Shown: piece after piece, positions 1 through 7,268 of the stretch
How the letters are laid out: each line of letters opens with the position of its first letter
How positions within the stretch are numbered: the stretch's first letter is position 1
IMG/VR virus record: IMGVR_UViG_3300027668_000008
Coordinates: 124,001 to 188,000 of that record
DNA length: 64,000 nt
Strand: one strand, 5' to 3'
Source: a virus
Program-made: the position numbers and the translations under genes
The notes under the pieces: generated by a model
Told to the model about the DNA's origin: nothing
Database searches by the model: none
The model's input: only the letters and a program-made list of their open reading frames with translations

Positions 1-131
1 AAAATGTCAACAGGCACGTCAGGCTTATCGAGCTCAGTAGTGCAAATGTATCGTACTTCGCCTCCGGTTTCGACTCCATAATATTTCTCCACTTGATCAG
101 TATCAGTTAAAGGTTCGTGATTAATCTTCAT
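1..131 (-). CDS. Partial gene of unknown function, 5' end only
   Basis: The first 43 codons are open from an ATG at 131 and run off the window start. The protein begins MKINHEPLTDTDQ and continues with an acidic, beta-rich looking segment (VETGGEVRYIC). The ATG lies inside the last codons of the upstream gene (stop at 121-123), the tight coupling seen throughout this genome, which supports the start. No family is recognised. Confidence 0.6.
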   Translation of the reverse strand, partial: MKINHEPLTDTDQVEKYYGVETGGEVRYICTTELDKPDVPVDI

Positions 132-318
132 TATTCTCTTTATCTATTTTATCCACTGTTTGATGTATTCTGTCATCTGTTATATCAATAACACCAGATT
201 GTTGTAATACGTCTAATGTCGTAGTAACACCGTGTTCTACTCCTGCTTTCCAATTATAATAAGCACAAGCACCTGTAAAGATTATAAACGCACTGCAATG
301 CCAAACTGTTAATACCAT
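121..318 (-). CDS. Small single-pass membrane protein, unknown
   Basis: A 65-residue protein with one hydrophobic stretch at about residues 5-20 and a hydrophilic C-terminal tail rich in Asp, Glu and Lys. A GVEHGVTTTLDVLQQSG segment after the membrane helix resembles small conserved phage proteins, but no function is known to me. It sits between UvsE and the partial gene at the window edge and overlaps the latter by 11 bases. Confidence 0.65.
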   Translation of the reverse strand: MVLTVWHCSAFIIFTGACAYYNWKAGVEHGVTTTLDVLQQSGVIDITDDRIHQTVDKIDKENNED

Positions 319-329
319 AACATTACCTC

Positions 330-1358
330 TTAATTGTTAAAAGATTCAAAGAATTTTATACTTGCTAAATTCTTTGCTTTTGATTCTACCATAATATCTG
401 CAAACTCATTAAATGTGGATGCCCAAGTATTTACCGCATTATTCCACATAAAGTCACTATGTCCACGCATCTTGCCTTTTTTGTAACCTTGTTCTAATAA
501 TAATTCCTTATCAGGTAATGTGTTAACATCGTGGTCTATAAGATAGTCAAGTCTACTTACTGAATAATGCATTGCAGGACGTAAGCCACGCCAACTATCT
601 ATTACGCCTTTAAATCTATCATCGGAGGGTTGTATGTATTCACCACTTTTGACCCAGTGATGGTGTATGTCAAGTACGAGTGCGAGGTGCTTGCCAAGTT
701 CGAGACTGTCTTCGATGCCCCACGAGTTTTCGTCGTTTTCAATGGTAATAACATTTCTCGCCTCTTTAGAAAGTCTTGGGAGGACATTAATGATACCGGT
801 TGGACCTTGTCTACCTGATATATGGACATTGCATTTGAAGTCTTGGAACTCCTTGCCGTAGCCCATGAATTTGATGCAATCAACATGATATTCGAACTCC
901 TCTATACTACGTTCTACAACTTCGGGCCTATCACTTGCTAATACAACAAATTGACCAGGGTGCATACTAAGACGTACATCATGTTGTCTGGCAATGTCGC
1001 CTACTTTAATTAAGTTGTCTTCTAAATATTTTTGTACATATGCTTGTTGCCAAAAGTAACGCCAACTAGGTTCTGTGTATGCTGGTAGCAAGTCACTGCC
1101 TAGTCTAAGCATTCTTAGTTCTGGTTGTAATGTACTTACATAGGTAATAAGATTTTTGTACGATTCAATATTATGAACCATAATATCCCAAAGTCGTTGT
1201 TCAGCAACTTCTTTAGTTTGCCTATTAAGCCATGAGATTGTTGTCGACCTACTGTTGTAAGGACGTTGCAGTTCTTCTAATACTTTTTTATTTTGGGTTT
1301 GATCTGCTACCATGTACTTACAAGCGAAACCAACTCTTTTTATATCTTGATTAAACAT
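330..1358 (-). CDS. uvsE: UV damage endonuclease UvsE/UVDE
   Basis: Metal-dependent endonuclease that nicks DNA 5' of UV photoproducts, starting an alternative excision repair. The 342-residue protein has the family length and its marks: GFACKY near the N-terminus, LRLGSDLLPAYTEP (about 85-97), HPGQFVVL with a metal-ligand His133, IENDE around Glu207, LDIHHHW around 230-235, His264 and a late GHSDFMW (His300). These form the TIM-barrel metal site of the UvsE family. A sigma70-like promoter lies just upstream at 1391-1419. DNA repair genes are common in marine phages exposed to sunlight. Confidence 0.95.
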   Translation of the reverse strand: MFNQDIKRVGFACKYMVADQTQNKKVLEELQRPYNSRSTTISWLNRQTKEVAEQRLWDIMVHNIESYKNLITYVSTLQPELRMLRLGSDLLPAYTEPSWRYFWQQAYVQKYLEDNLIKVGDIARQHDVRLSMHPGQFVVLASDRPEVVERSIEEFEYHVDCIKFMGYGKEFQDFKCNVHISGRQGPTGIINVLPRLSKEARNVITIENDENSWGIEDSLELGKHLALVLDIHHHWVKSGEYIQPSDDRFKGVIDSWRGLRPAMHYSVSRLDYLIDHDVNTLPDKELLLEQGYKKGKMRGHSDFMWNNAVNTWASTFNEFADIMVESKAKNLASIKFFESFNN

Positions 1359-1390
1359 AATATCCTATACATTAAACTAAACATAACACT

Positions 1391-1419
1391 ATGTTAGCAC
1401 AATTATATTATGTTGTCAA
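1391..1419 (-). promoter_or_regulatory. Sigma70-like promoter for uvsE
   Basis: On the minus strand TTGACA (1414-1419) is followed after 17 bases by TAACAT (1391-1396), about 35 bases before the uvsE start. It overlaps the end of the preceding gene. Confidence 0.5.
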
Positions 1420-2037
1420 CAGTTGATTTTCTAAGTTTTCGTAAGTATCGGCATACGCATTTGGGTGATTTAAAAGACTGTCCGGTGTCCAGTCATTAAC
1501 AAATATAAACTTAACATCGTTGAAGTGTTCAATAATGTGTCCTATTTGTTGGACATCATATCCCATGTCACGTTGCTTTGCAGTTTCTTTTGGATTGTTT
1601 TGTGATCCTGAATAGATACAATTAATTGCACCAAAAGGATTTTTCATTGATCGTTCGCCAGAACCAATAAAATCATAACCAATAATAGTTACAATTTCAT
1701 TTTCTAATGCGGCAAGTAGTATTGCATAAGAACCGGATGTCCAATTCTTTTCTTCATCTTTTTCGTGTGTAATAGTGTAAGGTATTTCTGGTAATACTTG
1801 TAAGTATGGATTCTTAACAATGTTGATTAAGTCAGTTGTTGTAAACAAGTAGGACTTTTTTTGTAAATTGTGTTCCACTGCTTCTTGTAAATGATGTAAC
1901 TTATTACAAACTATATTCTCTACAACAAAGTCTCTGTGAATACTGTTACACCCATATGTAATACCTCTGCCAAAAAGTTTTCGTAAATCAAAATCTTTCC
2001 TACTATTAGCATTACCTATTGCGTAACCAACATCCAT
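1408..2037 (-). CDS. Putative Rossmann-like protein, possibly glycan-related (DUF115/sialyltransferase-like)
   Basis: I choose the ATG at 2037, which overlaps the TAA of the upstream fibre gene as TAATG, giving 209 residues; the longer frame from 2088 would overlap the upstream gene by 52 bases. An early MDVGYAIGNANSR, then YGCNSIHRDF, TSGSYAILLAAL and IIGYDFIGSG resemble the nucleotide-sugar binding core of DUF115/MAF-like or sialyltransferase-like proteins found in phages. This is a resemblance by eye only; the substrate is unknown. It follows the fibre-like gene and could belong to tail or surface modification. Confidence 0.7.
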   Translation of the reverse strand: MDVGYAIGNANSRKDFDLRKLFGRGITYGCNSIHRDFVVENIVCNKLHHLQEAVEHNLQKKSYLFTTTDLINIVKNPYLQVLPEIPYTITHEKDEEKNWTSGSYAILLAALENEIVTIIGYDFIGSGERSMKNPFGAINCIYSGSQNNPKETAKQRDMGYDVQQIGHIIEHFNDVKFIFVNDWTPDSLLNHPNAYADTYENLENQLLTT

Positions 2038-2954
2038 TATTGAGCTTGTCCAATAATGGCCCAAACTGTGCCACCTAAACAAATCCAACCAACCGGTTGA
2101 CCAACTGCTGGATTACTATTCCATGCAATGTCGCCTTTTTCTCCGGAATGTCCTGGTGTTTCTGTTACTGAAGAATGTCTTGTGCCTGCAAGTACAGGGT
2201 TAGATATTTTTGTTTCACCGTCTTGTGTTAATACAATGTTGTTGTGTGTCGCTGAGCCAATTTCCATATTGCTTTTGGATCTAATCTCAACTGTATGTTG
2301 TTTGCTCTTACCTATATTAAGATTTGTTTCCTCGTCCCATAAGGTTAATGTGCTTGTTGGTTCGTCTGTATTAATGCCAACTCTTTTTGTACTCGATGCG
2401 TATAATGTGTTACCAAGTAATGTTTCACCTACTACAACCAAGTCTGATAAGTTACCAACCGACTTAAGATTACTGTTAATTATAGTTTTAGGCAAACTAT
2501 CGCCTGCTACAAAATCTTGTAATTCTGATAATCCTTGTATGCTATCAGCAGTTAATAACCCTGTTACTGTTAATTTATCTACTGTAATTTCTTGTGCATT
2601 TAAGTTGTTAGTGTTTAAATTTTCTGATGTAATGTCTGGAGAGTGTAATGCGTGTGTTACTTGCACACCATTTGCGTCAACATCTAACTCTGGAGTTGAA
2701 AGTAATTCAGTACTAAGGTGTTTAAAATCGCCAGTAATCATACCAGCGTTCATTCTAAATCCTTCCCAATTAACTGCACTATTGTTAATAGACCCAGTTG
2801 GGAATTCTAAACTATCGATTGTTTCTTGTACAGATTGTTTAACAAATTCTGCGACAGATTCCTTAAGATTTACTTTATTAAGGTTCTCTCGTATTTGTTT
2901 TTCTACAGTTTCACGTATGAATGACTGTAATGCGTTTTGTAGTTCTTGTGACAT
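2037..2954 (-). CDS. Tail-fibre-like structural protein
   Basis: The 305-residue protein starts with a heptad-rich amphipathic helix (about 1-50), followed by a long stretch of short beta-type repeats typical of fibre shafts (NLNTNNLNAQEITVDKLTVTG, RVGINTDEPTSTLTLW) and ends with a compact region (GEKGDIAWNSNPAVG, WICLGGTVW) like the C-terminal modules of marine phage fibre proteins. The RVGINTDEPTSTL segment is a motif of intramolecular fibre domains. Likely part of a tail or neck fibre. The exact virion location cannot be told from sequence. Confidence 0.75.
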   Translation of the reverse strand: MSQELQNALQSFIRETVEKQIRENLNKVNLKESVAEFVKQSVQETIDSLEFPTGSINNSAVNWEGFRMNAGMITGDFKHLSTELLSTPELDVDANGVQVTHALHSPDITSENLNTNNLNAQEITVDKLTVTGLLTADSIQGLSELQDFVAGDSLPKTIINSNLKSVGNLSDLVVVGETLLGNTLYASSTKRVGINTDEPTSTLTLWDEETNLNIGKSKQHTVEIRSKSNMEIGSATHNNIVLTQDGETKISNPVLAGTRHSSVTETPGHSGEKGDIAWNSNPAVGQPVGWICLGGTVWAIIGQAQ

Positions 2955-2975
2955 TGTTGCCTCTTTGATTTATTA

Positions 2976-3719
2976 TTAAATCTTGGCAACTGCAATATAC
3001 TCGTAACTTCTACTGAATAGGTTTTTGTAAAACAGGCTTTGAGATATTTTAAAATCTGAACAGCCTAAGTCGTGTATATATTTTGCAAGTTGCTTGAAAT
3101 ATAATGTTCTTTTTATTTCAGTTACCTCGGATATTAATTTACCGTTGCTTAACTGATACATTGTTTCGTTGAATTTCTGCTTGTCTGCACGATCCCATGT
3201 TCTATGGCATACAAATACATGACTTGCTTCACCACTATTAATAACCATGGGTGGATCCACTAAACGGTCCACTGACTTCATATTTTTGAAATCTTTAATA
3301 GTAGTTACTAATGCTTTTCTAGTATAACCATGTGCATCAGCAATAATTTGTTTCTGAGTATCCTCAGTTCCGTATCTCGTAAAATAACTATCCAATGCTA
3401 ATGTAACATCAAACTTTTGATCTGTAATTTCATCTTTAGTTAATACTGTAACGTGCTTTAAATCTTCATGGTTACGGATAAATTCCGATTCATGATCATC
3501 TCTACACAATACATGATACTTAAAAGCATCTACGTTGTCTTTGCATAATGCCCAAAGAATAGGATTGAAGCCCAACACCAATGCAGTGCTATATTCGTCA
3601 GTTGTAAAATCGCCCATTGTATCTCTTATGATCTGAGCTTTTAATTCTACTAACTTTAGAAATTTAGTTTTATCCTGCTTATATAGATTGTCAACAGTAT
3701 TGTACCAATACATTTTCAT
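2976..3719 (-). CDS. Unknown protein, possibly SAM-dependent methyltransferase-like
   Basis: A 247-residue soluble protein. A central segment (FDVTLALDSYFTRYGTEDTQKQ) and a C-terminal strand reading YEYIAVAKI are reminiscent of the core strand and final strand of Rossmann methyltransferases, but no clear SAM-binding glycine loop is seen, so function stays open. A late-type promoter box (GATAAATA, 3750-3757) and a purine-rich ribosome site (AAGGAT) precede the start. Confidence 0.65.
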   Translation of the reverse strand: MKMYWYNTVDNLYKQDKTKFLKLVELKAQIIRDTMGDFTTDEYSTALVLGFNPILWALCKDNVDAFKYHVLCRDDHESEFIRNHEDLKHVTVLTKDEITDQKFDVTLALDSYFTRYGTEDTQKQIIADAHGYTRKALVTTIKDFKNMKSVDRLVDPPMVINSGEASHVFVCHRTWDRADKQKFNETMYQLSNGKLISEVTEIKRTLYFKQLAKYIHDLGCSDFKISQSLFYKNLFSRSYEYIAVAKI

Positions 3720-3749
3720 TTTTATCCTTTTGGATTGTTTTATACAATG

Positions 3750-3757
3750 TATTTATC
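3750..3757 (-). promoter_or_regulatory. T4-late-like promoter box
   Basis: GATAAATAC on the minus strand, one mismatch from the TATAAATA late box, about 31 bases upstream of the gene starting at 3719. Confidence 0.4.
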
Positions 3758-3784
3758 AATACTATTGCGTAGCCGTATAAGACT

Positions 3785-3967
3785 CTACTTTTCGTACTTA
3801 CTAGTGTCTTTGGCTAATAGTAAACAGTCTGCTTGGATTGTTTGTATAGCAACATCAATCTCGTCTTTAGACGATTTAATTGGACCGTACTTCATATCTC
3901 GTAACTTATCCGATTGTACCTTAATGCTGTCTATCTTTTCACAGAACTGACTTATTTTATGCAACAT
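3785..3967 (-). CDS. Small helical protein, unknown
   Basis: A 60-residue hydrophilic, mostly helical protein (MLHKISQFCEKIDSIKVQSD...). It directly follows the tRNA-Arg gene on the same strand, with AAGGAG at a good distance before the ATG, which supports translation. No homology recognised. Confidence 0.55.
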   Translation of the reverse strand: MLHKISQFCEKIDSIKVQSDKLRDMKYGPIKSSKDEIDVAIQTIQADCLLLAKDTSKYEK

Positions 3968-3984
3968 AGCATTTCTCCTTAATT

Positions 3985-4061
3985 TGGCGCACCCTACAGG
4001 ACTCGAACCTATTACCTCTGGTTCCGCAAACCAACGCTCTATCCAGATGAGCTAAGGGTGC
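3985..4061 (-). tRNA. tRNA-Arg, anticodon GCG
   Basis: A full cloverleaf: acceptor stem GCACCCT/AGGGTGC, D-arm AGCTC...GAGC, anticodon stem TTGGT/ACCAG with loop TTGCGGA, T-arm GG-TTCGAGT-CC, and an encoded CCA. The anticodon (4025-4027 on the complement) reads GCG, for CGC/CGU. Bacteria normally read these codons with ACG modified to inosine, so GCG is uncommon. Discriminator base is G. Confidence 0.92.
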
Positions 4062-4072
4062 CTTTATAGTTT

Positions 4073-4148
4073 TGGTGGAGGATACAGGGATCGAACCTGC
4101 TACCTCCTGAATGCAAATCAGGCGCTCTCCCAGATGAGCTAATCCCCC
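4073..4148 (-). tRNA. tRNA-Ala, anticodon TGC
   Basis: Seventy-six bases with acceptor stem GGGGGAT/ATCCTCC (one G-T pair), anticodon stem CCTGA/TCAGG around loop TTTGCAT, T-loop TTCGATC and encoded CCA. Anticodon TGC at 4113-4115 reads GCA/GCG/GCU. It follows a sigma70-like promoter and precedes tRNA-Arg in the same transcript. Confidence 0.95.
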
Positions 4149-4181
4149 AAAACTAAATTCTTTTTGTAACATACTAATACT

Positions 4182-4210
4182 ATAATATAACATTCAACGA
4201 GTGTTGTCAA
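4182..4210 (-). promoter_or_regulatory. Sigma70-like promoter for tRNA-Ala and tRNA-Arg
   Basis: TTGACA (4205-4210), 17-base spacer, TATTAT (4182-4187) on the minus strand, about 34 bases upstream of tRNA-Ala. Confidence 0.65.
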
Positions 4211-4222
4211 GAGCCATAAAAG

Positions 4223-4312
4223 TGGCGGAGAGACTGGGATTTGAACCCAGGAAAGAGTTGCCCCTTTGCCGGTTTAGTAAACCGGTGCTTTCAACCGCTC
4301 AGCCATCTCTCC
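4223..4312 (-). tRNA. tRNA-Ser, anticodon ACT (unusual)
   Basis: Ninety bases with a class II long variable arm, acceptor stem GGAGAGA/TCTCTCC, discriminator G and encoded CCA, all typical of tRNA-Ser. The anticodon stem CCGGT/ACCGG encloses loop TTACTAA, so the anticodon is ACT (4276-4278). The usual bacterial isoacceptor for AGU/AGC has GCT in an otherwise identical TTGCTAA loop; here position 34 is A. This would read AGU, or AGU/AGC if A34 were deaminated. Confidence 0.92.
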
Positions 4313-4321
4313 GGAGTATTT

Positions 4322-4525
4322 TTATTTAGGTACGATTTCAAAACACTTAACTAGTGCCTGCATATCAGTCAAACCAGCCGCTTTACATTCTGCGTATAAT
4401 TTCTTTCTAGCGCCGACTACTTCGTCTGGTGCTACTTTTATACTTTGCATCCTATTTGATTTTGCATTAGGATTCATGCCACGATATCTGGTATTATGTT
4501 TATTATTTTTGTTACGATCATTCAC
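4322..4525 (-). CDS. Small basic protein between tRNA genes, unknown
   Basis: A 67-residue protein with a very basic, Asn-rich N-terminal half (NDRNKNNKHNTRYRG) and a helical C-terminal half (GARKKLYAECKAAGLTDMQAL). The composition suits nucleic-acid binding, which is only an inference. It lies between tRNA-Thr and tRNA-Ser and probably shares their transcript. Confidence 0.55.
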   Translation of the reverse strand: MNDRNKNNKHNTRYRGMNPNAKSNRMQSIKVAPDEVVGARKKLYAECKAAGLTDMQALVKCFEIVPK

Positions 4526-4541
4526 GCAATTTATTTTTCTG

Positions 4542-4617
4542 TGGTGCCGCTTCCCGGATTCGAACTGGGCACCTACTGATTACAAATCAGTTGCTCTACC
4601 AAATGAGCTAAAGCGGC
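4542..4617 (-). tRNA. tRNA-Thr, anticodon TGT
   Basis: Seventy-six bases with acceptor stem GCCGCTT/AAGCGGC, D-arm AGCTC...GAGC, anticodon stem ACTGA/TCAGT with loop TTTGTAA, T-loop TTCGAAT and encoded CCA. Anticodon TGT (4582-4584) reads ACA and its wobble partners. Confidence 0.95.
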
Positions 4618-4684
4618 GTTGATATTATTTACCTGTTAAAATTTTCAATGTCTTATTATTGAATACAGTACAAGTATTTGTTTC

Positions 4685-4713
4685 ATTATAACGAACTATT
4701 GCTCGATTGTCAA
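4685..4713 (-). promoter_or_regulatory. Consensus sigma70 promoter upstream of tRNA-Thr
   Basis: TTGACA (4708-4713), 17-base spacer, TATAAT (4685-4690) on the minus strand: both hexamers are exact consensus. It lies in the last codons of the gene 4696-4899 and would drive tRNA-Thr and what follows. Confidence 0.75.
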
Positions 4714-4899
4714 CTCTTTTTCTGCGTCTTGCCAAAAATCTTTTAACGAGTCTAATTTCTCTGTTAAGTCTTGTATTTTAATTCTTGTTTCTGCTTCTTC
4801 TTTTACATCTTCTATTAGTGGAAGATTGTCTTTCATTTCTGCTATACGCCTGGTATATTCAGATATGAGTGTCTTGTATAGTGTCTTTGATTGTTTCAT
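4696..4899 (-). CDS. Small coiled-coil protein, unknown
   Basis: A 67-residue, highly charged, helix-rich protein (EAETRIKIQDLTEKLDSLKDF) with heptad-like spacing. It closely follows the 298-residue gene upstream. Function unknown; its last codons overlap a strong promoter. Confidence 0.55.
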   Translation of the reverse strand: MKQSKTLYKTLISEYTRRIAEMKDNLPLIEDVKEEAETRIKIQDLTEKLDSLKDFWQDAEKELTIEQ

Positions 4900-4920
4900 T
4901 TTGTGATTATTCTTTAAAGG

Positions 4921-5817
4921 TTATGCTAGTTTGAACATTCCGCCAAAGATGTTATCAACAAATGTACTGTGGTCAATCTGCTCGTAACTTGTGCAGTTCT
5001 CGGGTAGAAACCCTCGATGCCACATATAAACAAAACTAGCAACTACACAGGCGTTAGCATAATGCCAACTGTTAAGTGTTCTTCGTCCAGGTATCAGTAA
5101 ATGACTGTGTTTTACTAAATCTTCTGTTTGATACTCTGAACTACTTGTAACCGTAGTATGGAACAATGTTTCTGTGTGCCAATCAACTTTACTAGCATCA
5201 ACGTTGTCGGTATCTGCTATCCAGTTTGTTTGTATGTCGATATTATCATCTCCTAGCCATGAATCAATTTCACTAGCGAAAAAATATTTATTTTGTAACT
5301 TAATAAGTTTAGGTTGCCCTAATACGTTATTCATTACTTCTTGGTAATCTTCTAATGACAATCCAGGTAAAGCATTTTCACCTGTTTCACTAGTTTTAGA
5401 AATTCCTGTAAAATGTTTGATAGACTTTACATTCTCGTTTACATTAACAATACGTTTAATCCACATATCCGTTGCCGCATATTGTAAATTAATATCATCT
5501 AAAATAATGTTATTGTGCGGTGCTACGTCATCTTGTAATGCAAATGTACAAAGTAACGGTATTCCGAATTCTGAACATAAGCCTACTATATTGTCATCTT
5601 CATAGTTTGGGTTTGTACAAACTACAATGTCAGCACCTCTGACAATATCATGCATTGTTAGTGTTGATGTAAATTTTCTAACATATGCTGGGTTCAAATA
5701 ATTATCACCAAAACAAGTAACTTGAATTTCATCATCGAACTGTACTGCATTAATTTCAAGTAATGTTTTTACGGCATATAAATTTTTGCCATCGCCTACT
5801 ATGTGTATATTAATCAT
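4921..5817 (-). CDS. Putative Rossmann-fold protein, unknown
   Basis: A 298-residue protein beginning MINIHIVGDGKNLYAVKTLL, which looks like the first strand-loop-helix of a dinucleotide-binding fold although the loop (GDGKNL) lacks the classic GxGxxG. A later GADIVVCTNPNYEDD fits the fourth strand. The C-terminal half (RRTLNSWHYANACVVASFVYMWHRGF) is helical. An oxidoreductase-like or enzyme-derived role is possible but unproven. Starts overlap the end of the upstream gene by 8 bases. Confidence 0.65.
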   Translation of the reverse strand: MINIHIVGDGKNLYAVKTLLEINAVQFDDEIQVTCFGDNYLNPAYVRKFTSTLTMHDIVRGADIVVCTNPNYEDDNIVGLCSEFGIPLLCTFALQDDVAPHNNIILDDINLQYAATDMWIKRIVNVNENVKSIKHFTGISKTSETGENALPGLSLEDYQEVMNNVLGQPKLIKLQNKYFFASEIDSWLGDDNIDIQTNWIADTDNVDASKVDWHTETLFHTTVTSSSEYQTEDLVKHSHLLIPGRRTLNSWHYANACVVASFVYMWHRGFLPENCTSYEQIDHSTFVDNIFGGMFKLA

Positions 5818-6121
5818 TGAACCTCTCCCTAACGTGTTGATAAAAAGTGTCTAATTCTCCACCAAACTGTCCGGTTAGATGGTCTACTGCTTGTAGGCAA
5901 TATTCTGTATTATTGTTGTTCAATTCAATTACAAAGTCTTCGTGCAACTTTGTCCAGTTTTCTAACTGTGGTAAACTGTCAAGGCTTAGTTTAGCAGTAT
6001 CTACAACTGCATATAGTGTAAGGTCTGTGTTCTTTTCTTTCACAGTAACCGTGTCTAGTTCAAGCACGGTGTACCTGTCTCTTAATGCTTCTGCTTGTTT
6101 TTTACCATATACTATGTGCAT
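5810..6121 (-). CDS. Conserved phage protein, unknown
   Basis: I prefer the ATG at 6121 (MHIVYGKKQAEALRDRYTVLELDT, 103 residues); the frame is open to 6169 but the first 16 residues look non-coding. The N-terminal pattern VYGK-x-A-E-x-L-x-D-R-Y-x-V-L-E-L-D-T is familiar from T4-like marine phages, where it has no assigned function. It is the first gene of the minus unit that diverges from the plus-strand membrane-protein block. Confidence 0.65.
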   Translation of the reverse strand: MHIVYGKKQAEALRDRYTVLELDTVTVKEKNTDLTLYAVVDTAKLSLDSLPQLENWTKLHEDFVIELNNNNTEYCLQAVDHLTGQFGGELDTFYQHVRERFND

Positions 6122-6239
6122 CTTTGCCTCTCTTGAATAACTTATTATACTAGTACTTATCTTCTTCAAAGATAGGTAAATAATAATGTAAGTTAAGTAT
6201 TATAATAACAGAATTATGTTGTTATGTCAAGGAGAATGT

Positions 6240-6518
6240 ATGGATATTTTTAAACTCATAGCAGAACTAGGTTTCCCTATTGCAGGTGCTTTAGCGGCTG
6301 GCTTCTTTGTCTTTACAACAGTAAAATTTATACTTGCAAGTGTAACTAGTAGTATTCAAGGGCTAAAAGGTATTGTAGGCAGTTTAGACAACCGTGTACA
6401 AACAATGAATAACGACTTGGTTAAAATGGATTCATTAATAAGTTATGCATTTGGCGTTAAACCAAATGTAGACAGAATTGCCGCTAATGAAGGCAAAGAA
6501 GACGCAAGGAGAGACTAA
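6240..6518 (+). CDS. Small membrane protein, paralogue of 6815-7135
   Basis: Starting at the ATG at 6240, with AAGGAG five bases upstream (6229-6234), the protein has 92 residues: one transmembrane helix (about residues 9-28, GFPIAGALAAGFFVFTT) and a helical tail. It shares the GFPI-x-A-A-x-G-x-F-V core and a later L-D-N-D/N-N-D coil with the gene at 6815, so the two are probably duplicates. Holin or membrane-anchor roles are possible but not shown. Confidence 0.7.
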   Translation: MDIFKLIAELGFPIAGALAAGFFVFTTVKFILASVTSSIQGLKGIVGSLDNRVQTMNNDLVKMDSLISYAFGVKPNVDRIAANEGKEDARRD

Positions 6519-6802
6519 TGGCAGATATAGATATTAACCAAACAGTGGAAGCACCACCCGTTGATGATGGTTGCATTACTGAATGTTTTGGCGAAGCAGA
6601 CAGAGTTGGTGTAGAGTTCACTGACGCCGGTGTAGTTAAAAATATTACAATAGATGATAGTGTTTCCGGTATAGGTGATGTACAAGCAGGTATAGAATTT
6701 ATCTATAATATGCGAGAACATATGGTAGATATTAGTGTAGCCACAGTATATGCAATAACTGTGTATGCTCTTGTTTTATGGATTAAAAGGAAGTTAAGAT
6801 AG
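6518..6802 (+). CDS. Small C-terminally anchored membrane protein
   Basis: A 94-residue protein whose ATG overlaps the preceding TAA as TAATG, showing translational coupling. The first two-thirds are acidic and beta-like (CITECFGEADRVGVEFTDAG), the last third is a single transmembrane segment (about 73-89, VATVYAITVYALVLWI) followed by a KRKLR positive tail. Topology suggests N-terminus outside the cytoplasm or a tail anchor. Function unknown. Confidence 0.65.
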   Translation: MADIDINQTVEAPPVDDGCITECFGEADRVGVEFTDAGVVKNITIDDSVSGIGDVQAGIEFIYNMREHMVDISVATVYAITVYALVLWIKRKLR

Positions 6803-6814
6803 TGATATTTAAAC

Positions 6815-7135
6815 ATGATAGTAACAGATTTAATTAGCGATTACGGATTTCCTATTGTTGCCGCGGTGGGCATGGGATATTTCGTATATTATATATGGAA
6901 ATGGGTAACTATTGAAGTTAAACCTTTAATTGGCGCAACTAGTGGAACACTTATAGGGTTAATTGACCGTATAAGAATGCTCGATAACGACATGATAAGA
7001 TTAACACAAAAGATTAACATGGTTATAGAGTTCAAAGAAGAATACGAAAAACTAACGGGGAAGAAACTCGCAATGACTGTCGATGACATCGAATCGATTA
7101 AGAAAGAGAACTTAAAGAATGCTAAAAAGAAATAA
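6815..7135 (+). CDS. Small membrane protein with coiled-coil tail
   Basis: A 106-residue protein with one transmembrane helix (about 11-32, GFPIVAAVGMGYFVYYIWKW) and a long charged helical tail (RIRMLDNDMIRLTQKINMVIEF, KKENLKNAKKK end). It resembles the gene at 6240 in order and motifs. Third gene of the plus-strand block; its end overlaps the next small gene by 17 bases. Confidence 0.7.
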   Translation: MIVTDLISDYGFPIVAAVGMGYFVYYIWKWVTIEVKPLIGATSGTLIGLIDRIRMLDNDMIRLTQKINMVIEFKEEYEKLTGKKLAMTVDDIESIKKENLKNAKKK

Positions 7136-7268
7136 CAACTGGCTTAATAGTCAAAATACTGCTACTAAAATATATTTAAAATCACAACCTATATGGCATG
7201 ATAAAGATATGCTTATCGTAATTACTGTTGCTTTATTGTCTGGATTTCTTGTAGGACTTGCAGTTTAA
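7119..7268 (+). CDS. 49-residue membrane peptide
   Basis: A 49-residue frame from ATG 7119 to TAA 7266-7268. The N-terminal half is basic and polar (MLKRNNNWLN), the C-terminal half is one hydrophobic helix (about 31-49, MLIVITVALLSGFLVGLAV). The start overlaps the preceding gene by 17 bases, as expected for coupled genes, and it has the same build as its neighbours. Its 3' end overlaps the convergent minus-strand gene by 47 bases. Confidence 0.55.
   Translation: MLKRNNNWLNSQNTATKIYLKSQPIWHDKDMLIVITVALLSGFLVGLAV

Noticed and set aside
2128-2979. A 283-codon plus-strand frame
   Set aside because: Antisense shadow of the fibre gene, Ser/Cys/Leu-rich as expected for a reverse frame; no start signal or family.
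3957-4193. A 78-codon minus-strand frame over the tRNA-Arg and tRNA-Ala genes
   Set aside because: It is made of tRNA sequence read as codons; tRNA structure explains it fully.
7222-7268. Overlap of convergent genes as evidence that the 49-residue frame is false
   Set aside because: Both frames look coding, and small tail-to-tail overlaps occur elsewhere in the window (42854-42857, 46471-46474), so both were kept.
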